Assembly: GCA_030619925.1 (NCBI GenBank)
Contig: JAUXAL010000034.1
Span: forward strand, 1 to 40,582
Direction of reading: 5' to 3'
DNA from: Phycisphaerae bacterium
Lineage (GTDB): Bacteria; Planctomycetota; Phycisphaerae; Sedimentisphaerales; Anaerobacaceae
DNA: 40,582 bases
In this document: in pieces, positions 1 through 6,307 of the stretch
Numbering within the stretch: position 1 is the first letter of the stretch
Layout: each line of letters opens with the position of its first letter
The notes under the pieces: generated by a model
What the model was told of the DNA's origin: nothing
Seen by the model: the letters and a program-made list of their open reading frames with translations, nothing else
The model's database searches: none
Made by a program: the position numbers and the translations under genes

Positions 1-764
1 ACATTAGGATCGATCAATCCCAAATCTCTTATCTGCGCATTGGGATCATTCACATATCCGAAAATCCCTGTATCCTCGGCCTCTATCCAGACATAAGTAA
101 AGTTCGAAATGGTATGACCATTACCGTCAAAAGTTCCCGTAAAAGGGATCTTAATACAAATTGGACCAATGTCATTAAAGTCCCAGAAGCTAATTCCAAT
201 AATGTTGAATTCTGTTCCAGGATAGCTACCCAAATTGATATCTGCCATCAGCTTAAAGTGTTTGTCCCAATCGTTTGGCTCGGCTCCGATGGTGTTCATC
301 TCCTCGGCTGTGTAAATCAGGTATGGGTCGTGGGCTGCTCCGCTGCCGCCGCCGTATTTAGTATCGGAATCAACACAAGGCGCAGTTTCCCATATCCAGA
401 CGCTCATGCCTCCCAGCATATCATAGACCATTGAGAAGCCCTTTGAATCCAAGAAGTTGGAGGCCTGATTGCTTCGACCCCCGCTGCGGCACACCACTAA
501 GACTGGACCATGCATGGGGAGTTCTTCATATCGGGCCTGTAGCACTCCTGAATTCAACGGGTAGTTCACTGCCCCCGGAATGTGTCCTATGGCATCACAG
601 TATTCAGATGGCTCCCTAACGTCAACAACAATGAGATCATTCGTAGAATCAATGAGGTCTCGTGCTTGTTCTGCTGTAACATCGGTATGGGCCAAAGCGC
701 AGGGATTGGACACAATCAAAGGAACGCTGGCCAAGAATAGCACGATTCTGAGATTTATCTTCAT
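1..764 (-). CDS. Secreted rhodanese-domain protein fused to a GLUG-type region (3' end beyond window)
   Basis: The frame opens at ATG 762-764 and stays open to the left edge, so the C-terminus is missing. Residues 1-25 form a signal peptide ending near NPCALA. The next ~100 residues read as a rhodanese domain (VDVREPSEY, GHIPGAVNYP) with a complete active-site loop, VVCRSGGRS, whose Cys carries the persulfide in active family members. After WIWETAPC the sequence changes to a GLUG-type region (YLIYTAEEMNTIG, HFKLMADINLG, FTGTFDGNGHTISNF, GIFGYV), a beta-repeat fold common in planctomycete surface proteins. The start codon overlaps the stop of the upstream RCC1-type gene (ATGA), so translation is probably coupled and both are driven by the promoter at 1226-1255. 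Domain calls are from motif recognition; the exported location is inferred from the signal peptide. Confidence 0.8.
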   Translation of the reverse strand, partial: MKINLRIVLFLASVPLIVSNPCALAHTDVTAEQARDLIDSTNDLIVVDVREPSEYCDAIGHIPGAVNYPLNSGVLQARYEELPMHGPVLVVCRSGGRSNQASNFLDSKGFSMVYDMLGGMSVWIWETAPCVDSDTKYGGGSGAAHDPYLIYTAEEMNTIGAEPNDWDKHFKLMADINLGSYPGTEFNIIGISFWDFNDIGPICIKIPFTGTFDGNGHTISNFTYVWIEAEDTGIFGYVNDPNAQIRDLGLIDPN

Positions 765-1156
765 GACTGTTTCTCCTCAAGAAAAGATTCCGCTATGCCA
801 TCTTCGAGCAGTTCCCACCACAGTTTGGGATAGCCCCTGCCTTCGACAATCCACCAGATGTCATCGGTGTCGTTGGCCGTCTCGTCCACAAACTCATTTC
901 CGGCAGGTGGTGCGGCCTGACCGAAATCGTTCCTGCCCAAGCCGACAATCGAGCCATCGGACCTTAGAGCCGGACTATGGCCCCTGCCGGCAGCTATCGC
1001 GGCAAAGTCGTTGGCGTCAAGTTGGCTGCTGTCTATAGCCATGCTGCCACAGCTCACGATAGAGCCTGCGAAGGCTGATGGGACAACACATAAAAAGCAG
1101 GCCAAACACAGTAAAGGGATCGTCCGCAGGATTCGTGACGTTATTACCTCCTTCAT
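761..1156 (-). CDS. Shortened secreted RCC1-repeat protein joined to a GLUG-protein C-terminus (probable gene remnant)
   Basis: ATG at 1154-1156 is chosen because GGAGG lies 6 nt upstream and the protein then begins with a good signal peptide (MKEVITSRILRTIPLLCLAC, cleavage near AFAG). A longer frame to 1255 exists but would start inside the promoter. After the signal peptide come about 1.5 RCC1-type repeats (DFAAIAAGRGHSPALRSDGS, IVGLGRNDFGQAAPPAGN). These break off abruptly into DDIWWIVEGRGYPKLWWEL, a segment typical of the end of GLUG-repeat proteins. At 131 residues it is far shorter than normal RCC1 or GLUG proteins, so I read it as an internal-deletion chimera still in frame. The stop overlaps the start of the downstream rhodanese-GLUG gene. 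Confidence 0.6.
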   Translation of the reverse strand: MKEVITSRILRTIPLLCLACFLCVVPSAFAGSIVSCGSMAIDSSQLDANDFAAIAAGRGHSPALRSDGSIVGLGRNDFGQAAPPAGNEFVDETANDTDDIWWIVEGRGYPKLWWELLEDGIAESFLEEKQS

Positions 1157-1225
1157 TTTTATCCTCCGTCCCCCATCCTTGTATAACAGGGCAAAAAACG
1201 GCCTTTCCCAATATCGCTGATATGT

Positions 1226-1255
1226 ATTATACCACACGCCCAGACTCGCCGTCAA
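1226..1255 (-). promoter_or_regulatory. Sigma70-type promoter for the RCC1-remnant / rhodanese operon
   Basis: On the minus strand TTGACG (1250-1255), an 18-bp spacer and TATAAT (1226-1231), preceded by TGG as in an extended -10. The -35 box sits in AATTTTTACTTGACG, which recurs at the other secreted-protein promoters here. The promoter and following leader (TATCAGCGATATTGGGAAA) are nearly identical to the copy at 5221-5250. Confidence 0.8.
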
Positions 1256-1267
1256 GTAAAAATTAGG

Positions 1268-1441
1268 TCAATTGCCAACTGCCAGCCAGTTCTCAACAAG
1301 GATTTCAAGGTCGGCTTCATCGACTGTACCGGAGAAGTCAAGGTCCGTACCCTGACAATAATCATTGCTTAAATCGCAGTTATCATTCCCCCAGTGCTCT
1401 ATGAAGAACACAAAATCTTCTATCGTAATGCCGTTTAGCCG
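1268..1441 (-). pseudogene. Orphan dockerin-like C-terminal fragment
   Basis: An open minus-strand frame of 57 codons ends with TGA at 1268-1270 and has no start codon. It reads RLNGITIEDFVFFIEHWG, then CQGTDLDFSGTVDEADLE, then LVENWLAVGN. This is the C-terminal end of a dockerin-like tail: half of a first calcium loop and a full second loop (DLDFSGTVDEADLEIL). The first loop is cut at 1441, where a GC-rich palindromic stretch (GCCGTCGCCGGCACGGCGAC) begins. The fragment directly abuts the promoter at 1226-1255. It is the tail of a lost secreted protein, not an active gene. Confidence 0.7.
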
Positions 1442-1697
1442 TCGCCGGCACGGCGACGCAATCCCTTATGCGTGCCCCGAGCAAAGCTTGTCCTCGATTC
1501 CGACCGGCAGCGGGGGCCTTAATATTGTCATCCCCGCATGCCATTAGCGGGGACACTAATTCACTAATTCACTTCTTCCATCGTCCGCCTTCTATTCTTT
1601 TACCTGATACCCTGCTGTCCTGATACCCTGCCACCTGATTTCCTGTTCACCCGATAACCTAATCTCTAATTCTCTAATCACTTCTTAAGCCTGCCAG
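1442..1697. repeat. Gene-free repeat stretch
   Basis: No coding sequence is supported. The stretch holds a GC-rich palindrome (1436-1456), a hairpin CCCCGC / GCGGGG around 1531-1553, and degenerate short repeats: ACTAATTCACTAATTCACTT, two copies of CCTGATACCCTGC near 1611-1632, and CTAATCTCTAATTCTCTAAT near 1659-1678. The hairpin could end transcription from the LamG gene, but no T-run is clear. Confidence 0.6.
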
Positions 1698-4600
1698 TTA
1701 GTTAGCCACCCACTCAACCTTGTCCACCCAGCCGCAGTCGCTGCCAGAGCCCACGCTCCCATCCTTTATGTATCGCCATTCCAATGCGTGCGAACCCGAA
1801 GTATAGAACGTGTACGTCTTCTGTTGCCAGTTCACCGAGCCGCTGATCTTTTCCTGCAGCGAGCCGTCGATGTAAAACTCCAGGAAGTCAAAATCTTCCT
1901 CAGACGATACCTTCCAGTAGAACTTCACCGTTCCTTTCCCGCTCACCGTCGTCTGCATCCACGAGTCCTGGTTGTTTGAGATATCCCCGCTCTGTGCTGC
2001 ATCTGCCCCGTGGCGGTACGTCGTGGTCTGGCTGAACCAATCCGCACTGCCGCCCGTGGTTAAAGTCAAAACCGTGTCCAAAGCCTCAGACAATTGTCGG
2101 GACCGATAGGTTGAGATATCTGTCCATACATCCTCACATCTTTCTAGTATCACGTCGGGCCTTCCGGCATCCAAATTGTTGTCACGTAGAATCAATCCTC
2201 TCGTAGAGGTGACCCAGATATCGGTCCCGGCGGTGTTGGTGATTGTATTACCTTCGATCATGATATCATTATGCGCCCCGACCGGGGCGATGCCTCCGGC
2301 ACCGGCTCGTGCGTAAACGGCAATGCCCATGCCCAGGCAGTTAGTGATCCGGTTACCGGTAATCAACACATCATTACTGCTGCCGGCCTCGAGCCACCAG
2401 TACTCGGGCGCCACCTTAATGGCTTCTCCCCAGCAGCCCTCGAGGGTGTTATTCGTTACTTCACCGTGACTGGCCTTAATGAGGATCCCACGGGAACGGT
2501 TAAATCCGAAATCGCAGCCTGTGACCTTAAAACCGTTGCCGACCCGATTGGCCGCACAAATGATACTGCCGCGCGCCAGGTCGATGGAACGATCGATCAC
2601 CACTTCGTACATATCACGAAGACTCCCTTCCTTAAACGGCTTGTGCAAACGCTGCACAGCCAGAAAGGCCAATTCCTCGTCCGTAATGATACCGATCCTT
2701 TTGGTTGAAACGGCATTTGCGTCCGGCAACCGGTGGCCATCGTAAGTCACCACTTCCAGCGGATCACCGGATTGGATGTTTAAATCCCCTTTGGCCAGGA
2801 CACGCAACCAGGTTTTTTCTGAGTCCCGCCATCTGCTGACTGGCCATCTGACTTCCTCAGAGGCCATGACCATATGATAATTGCCGTTGATATTGATACA
2901 ATCATCCCCCTGAAAATGGGCCACACAATCGATGACCTGCGGACCTACGACAGCATATTTACTGTGAAAGGCATCGGCATTGAGAGAACGAATACGGGGA
3001 TCCTCACGCTGTTTCAGGTCGTCTGCTGCGGATCGCCGATCAACCACGCAACGCCGGTACGTTGTGCGACTGCATTGGGTTTCGAAAAAACCAAAGCAGT
3101 TTGAGGCGTAAAGTGTGATGTCTTCCAGCACAACGTTTTCGCAGTCTGTTGTATAAACTGCGTGCGGGATCTGGCCACCGGGGGCGTGACAGATGCCGAT
3201 CGCAATGATATCCCCGACTTGTTCACCACGGTAACTGCCGCCTCGCGTTACCCGAATCCGTTTGGGCTCCAGTATCTCGACGCTAAACTGGTAACTACCA
3301 AAACGCAAGGTACGTCTATCAGCCCGGAAGATTTCATATTTAAAGTCATCAACATGATCAGCCGTGGGATATCCGTCAAACAACTCGATATCGTGGACCG
3401 TGTCGTTCCTAGAAAGCTTGACGATCGTGCCTTGGGTATAGGGCAAGGGATCATAGTCAATCGTGAGTCCACATACGGTCATATTACGACAGTCAGAGAT
3501 ACTCATCGCACGGGTCGTCTCGGTACAGATCATTTCGACACCCTGCGCAATAATCTCGATATCAAGCAGATTCTGTAAGACCAGGTGCTGCTGGTTACGG
3601 GGTGCTACCCGGTATTGGCCTGGCGGTATGACAATGCGTTGCTGCCCTGCCTTGAGGCACTGATCAACATATTTCTGTAGATCGAAGGCTACACCAATAC
3701 ATCGGTCGGCTACCGTAAAGCTCCAGACATCGCCCTTGTGTATCGTAGTACCGTCGGCCTCAACCTCATCAATTCGCCAGTAGTAAGTCTTCTCCAATTC
3801 AAGCGGGCCGGGAGTATAGGTTGTACCTCCCTGTGGAAATCCTCCGGCGGCATTGTTCACAGTGTTAAAATCGTCGCCGAAATACACAGTGTGCGTCATC
3901 GCACCGAAACCGAGCGACCAGCTAAGGACTACATTCGGGTCCACATATTTAGCGCCATCAGCCGGGTCGGGCTCATACGCAGTCCTCGGGGGAATCACAA
4001 AGCTCCATGTATAGCCTTTAAAGATGGTGGAGTCTGGTGGGGCATTAACTTCATCGATGCGCCAGTAGTAGGTCTGGCCAAAATCGAGACGGCCAGGAGC
4101 ATACGTTGAAGCGCTTTGACCTTGACTGGCCAGCACACCCAGCGGATTGGTTCTGTCGGCATCGTTGACATCACCAAAAACTGTGCCGAAATAAACATCA
4201 TGTGTGTTGGCGAACTCTCCCGGCTCCCAGCTAAGGACCACATCCCCGGGCACATCTGTTGCCTCATCATCCAGATTAGGTTTGCTGGCTTTTCTTGGAT
4301 CTAACGGCCCAAGGGTATAGACGGCAAGCACCTCATCAGGCGTCAATGCGTGGTCCCAGATGGCAACCTCGTCCACTATACCTCCGAAAGCCTCCCGCTG
4401 GCCGACGATGTAAAGAGGCTGAGTGGGCTCATTCACCCCATCGCAATAACCACCGGGACCGGCAATAGTGGTTTTTGGATTGTAATCGCCATTCGCTGCC
4501 AACTCTCCGTTAATGTAAATCGTCGCGGTATCGGTAGTACTGTCATACGTGCACACGACGTGCACCCACTCACCATCGCTATATGCGCCCTGGGGAACAC

Positions 4601-5039
4601 GGCACTCAGAGCCCCAGCCGCCATAAGCCTGCCAGCCTCCGATACGAAACCGCAGAGGGCTGTCCTCACCCTCGGGCCGCAGCAGGATATTGTTACCGGC
4701 GACGCTGTCTGTTTCATTCTTGTTCATCATGGTCTGAGAGCTATCGTAGTTGTCCACCATCCACCAGGCTATCGATAGGTCGTTGGTCGTCGGTGTTGGG
4801 CCTGGACCAACAAAGATCTCGTCACCGCTCCTGTCGCACTCAAGCGCGGAACCTTCGAATTGGCCCGCAACCCAATCGATATTAGTGAGTTGTGCATCAA
4901 AGCCGCCGACAACGTAGTGGGCTACATCTCCTGTGCCTTGGTCAAACGGCCAATATGCAATTATGTCCGCCTTCGTCACACTTGCTGTCAGACTCAGCAC
5001 CAAAACAAAAGAAACTAAATACTTCAGTTTTCTACACAT
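1698..5039 (-). CDS. Secreted LamG / fn3-like / right-handed beta-helix protein, GH110-like
   Basis: 1113 residues. A signal peptide (MCRKLKYLVSFVLVLSLTAS, cleavage near TKA) is followed by a LamG/concanavalin-like lectin domain (~25-245; IAYWPFDQGTGD, VDEVAIWDHALTPDEV). Two planctomycete-type fn3/Ig-like repeats follow (~250-345 and 350-445), both ending YYWRIDEV...WSF. Residues ~450-970 form a right-handed beta-helix with an N-terminal cap (IVIPPGQYRVAP). The signature ADAFHSKY...GDDCININGNYH resembles the catalytic region of GH110 alpha-1,3-galactosidases; GH28-like activity is an alternative. The C-terminal ~110 residues form a beta-sandwich (FYWKVSSEEDFDFLEFYIDG, CGWVDKVEW) found in many secreted bacterial proteins. 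Its likely role is attack on complex polysaccharide outside the cell. It follows a 31-codon leader ORF by 12 nt. Confidence 0.85.
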   Translation of the reverse strand: MCRKLKYLVSFVLVLSLTASVTKADIIAYWPFDQGTGDVAHYVVGGFDAQLTNIDWVAGQFEGSALECDRSGDEIFVGPGPTPTTNDLSIAWWMVDNYDSSQTMMNKNETDSVAGNNILLRPEGEDSPLRFRIGGWQAYGGWGSECRVPQGAYSDGEWVHVVCTYDSTTDTATIYINGELAANGDYNPKTTIAGPGGYCDGVNEPTQPLYIVGQREAFGGIVDEVAIWDHALTPDEVLAVYTLGPLDPRKASKPNLDDEATDVPGDVVLSWEPGEFANTHDVYFGTVFGDVNDADRTNPLGVLASQGQSASTYAPGRLDFGQTYYWRIDEVNAPPDSTIFKGYTWSFVIPPRTAYEPDPADGAKYVDPNVVLSWSLGFGAMTHTVYFGDDFNTVNNAAGGFPQGGTTYTPGPLELEKTYYWRIDEVEADGTTIHKGDVWSFTVADRCIGVAFDLQKYVDQCLKAGQQRIVIPPGQYRVAPRNQQHLVLQNLLDIEIIAQGVEMICTETTRAMSISDCRNMTVCGLTIDYDPLPYTQGTIVKLSRNDTVHDIELFDGYPTADHVDDFKYEIFRADRRTLRFGSYQFSVEILEPKRIRVTRGGSYRGEQVGDIIAIGICHAPGGQIPHAVYTTDCENVVLEDITLYASNCFGFFETQCSRTTYRRCVVDRRSAADDLKQREDPRIRSLNADAFHSKYAVVGPQVIDCVAHFQGDDCININGNYHMVMASEEVRWPVSRWRDSEKTWLRVLAKGDLNIQSGDPLEVVTYDGHRLPDANAVSTKRIGIITDEELAFLAVQRLHKPFKEGSLRDMYEVVIDRSIDLARGSIICAANRVGNGFKVTGCDFGFNRSRGILIKASHGEVTNNTLEGCWGEAIKVAPEYWWLEAGSSNDVLITGNRITNCLGMGIAVYARAGAGGIAPVGAHNDIMIEGNTITNTAGTDIWVTSTRGLILRDNNLDAGRPDVILERCEDVWTDISTYRSRQLSEALDTVLTLTTGGSADWFSQTTTYRHGADAAQSGDISNNQDSWMQTTVSGKGTVKFYWKVSSEEDFDFLEFYIDGSLQEKISGSVNWQQKTYTFYTSGSHALEWRYIKDGSVGSGSDCGWVDKVEWVAN

Positions 5040-5051
5040 AATAGTCCTCTT

Positions 5052-5147
5052 TCAAACAAAACAACCGATGCCGAATAAAAAGATGGCAGGCAATACAAGT
5101 AACGGGATTGTTAATTTGCCACTGAAATGGTGAGGTAGATTACACAT
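5052..5147 (-). CDS. 31-residue hydrophobic leader peptide ORF upstream of the LamG/beta-helix gene
   Basis: ATG at 5145-5147 has an excellent ribosome binding site (AGGAGG, 7 nt upstream). The ORF encodes MCNLPHHFSGKL then TIPLLVLPAIFLFGIGCFV, a short polar head and a hydrophobic stretch like a signal peptide or single membrane segment. It ends TGA at 5052-5054, 12 nt before the ATG of the LamG gene. Promoter, leader and RBS match those of the RCC1-remnant gene, whose own signal peptide also contains IPLL at the same place. So this is probably the surviving 5' end of a lost secreted-protein gene. It may still be translated, since promoter and RBS are intact. Confidence 0.5.
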   Translation of the reverse strand: MCNLPHHFSGKLTIPLLVLPAIFLFGIGCFV

Positions 5148-5220
5148 TTTTTTATCCTCCTGCCTCTATTTGTTCCATAATAAGGGCAATCAACGGCTTT
5201 TCCCAATATCGCTGATATTC

Positions 5221-5250
5221 AGTATACCACACGCCCAGACTCGGCGTCAA
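5221..5250 (-). promoter_or_regulatory. Sigma70-type promoter for leader ORF and LamG/beta-helix gene
   Basis: Minus strand: TTGACG (5245-5250), 18-bp spacer, TATACT (5221-5226) preceded by TGG. The spacer contains the same AGTCTGGGCGTGTGG as the promoter at 1226-1255, and the two regions stay alike for about 130 bp including the GGAGGATAAAAA RBS. Confidence 0.75.
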
Positions 5251-5377
5251 GTAAAAAATTAGGTCGATTGCGAGCTCTCGGATGTCCGATGTCTGAAATC
5301 TGACGTTGGAAGTCGCAAGTCAGCTCGGTCGTTCATGAGTTTTTAGTATTTAAACTTGGAGTTTTTTGAAATGTCAC

Positions 5378-5407
5378 ATACGTAAAGCGCGTACGCGCTT
5401 TACGTAT
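5378..5407. repeat. Perfect 30-bp palindrome without a loop
   Basis: The half-site ATACGTAAAGCGCGT is followed directly by its exact reverse complement. It lies upstream of the LamG-gene promoter in gene-free DNA. It could be a binding site for a dimeric protein or a cruciform-forming element; there is no T-run right after it on either strand, so a terminator is less likely. Confidence 0.8.
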
Positions 5408-5706
5408 AAGCATTTTTCCCGCGATTGATTGTTATCGAACAATGAAAACAAAATATCGAAATCAATCATCGAGGATCCAGCATCCAGCATCGAGTATCCA
5501 GCATCAATCATCGAGTATCCAGCATCGAGTATCAAGAATCGAGCATCAAGCATCGCTTGTCCGCCGTAGCTTCAGCGAAGGCGGAAGCATCCAGAATCCA
5601 GCATCCAGCATCGAACTCCGTGAATATCCAATATCGAATAGCGAATGTCCAATTATGGAGCGAAAAGTGTGAGAATTTTGAATGGAATTGAGAATGCAGA
5701 TTTCAC

Positions 5707-5735
5707 TTGATGTTTAATAATACATGTGGTATAAT
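5707..5735 (+). promoter_or_regulatory. Promoter-like sequence with no recognisable gene behind it
   Basis: Plus strand: TTGATG (5707-5712), 17-bp spacer, TATAAT (5730-5735), preceded by CAC before the -35 and TGTGG before the -10, as at the secreted-protein promoters. What follows is low-complexity repeat DNA and then the convergent protease gene. It is either the relic of a lost gene's promoter or the start of a non-coding transcript. Confidence 0.45.
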
Positions 5736-6307
5736 GTGTTTAACTATGGATGGTTCATAGTTCGTTGTTCATAGAAAATAGCAAACCGCAAAGAGCAAAT
5801 CGTAAATGGTTCATAGTTCATGGTTCATAGATAACAGACAACAGAGAACAGACGACAGAAAACAGAAGACAGACGACAGAAAACAGACAATCGTCAATCC
5901 GGGGGTTCTCCTGATGGCTACCGAAGTTGATCTTTTTTCAGAGTCCCGTTTATGGGTGTCGAAACTCGTATCGAAGCTAGAAACTGGTAACTGGATACAC
6001 GAAAAAACAAGCTTCAAGCTTCTACAGCAAGTATCGTTACGAGCATCCACAACTTTAAACAAGAATCGCTATTCCGCATCAGAGCCTGCCCTGAGCTTGT
6101 CGAAGGGACAAGTTTCGCGGCAATGGCAGTATGGGCTAAAGCCCATCCTAACCATTTAACCAATTAACCATTTAACCAATTCGGTTTGCACTTTTACCAG
6201 AAATGGTGAGAAATTAAAAGAAGATTCTCGATTCTTGATTCTCGATTCTCGACGAGTATCCAGTATCCAGTATCCAGTATCGAGTTCGGGGTTGAATTAT
6301 TAAGGGC

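Larger units (their letters stand above)
5272..6307. repeat. 1-kb gene-free stretch of low-complexity and dispersed repeats
   Basis: No real gene is supported between the LamG-gene promoter and the protease stop. From 5460 to 5640 there is a degenerate array of units like ATCGAGTATCCAGCATC. A fold-back element lies at 5560-5585 (TCCGCCGTAGC / GCGAAGGCGGA). From 5745 to 5900 run GGTTCATAGTTC and ACAGACGACAGAAAACAGA repeats. The dispersed element CTGAGCTTGTCGAAGG is near 6090-6110 and TATGGGCTAAAGCCCATCC near 6129. A tail of TATCCAG units lies at 6255-6280. Open frames here translate to repeats only. Confidence 0.8.

Noticed and set aside
761-1255. Longer form of the RCC1-type gene starting at 1255
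   Set aside because: Its first 33 codons would overlap the promoter's -35 and -10 boxes; the ATG at 1156 has a good RBS and signal peptide.
5442-5672. Open frame of 76 codons on the plus strand
   Set aside because: It translates a degenerate ATCGAGTATCCAGC repeat array; no RBS and no protein-like composition.
5806-6159. 117-codon plus-strand frame behind a promoter-like sequence
   Set aside because: Made of low-complexity DNA and the dispersed ALSLSKG-type element; no domain and no RBS.
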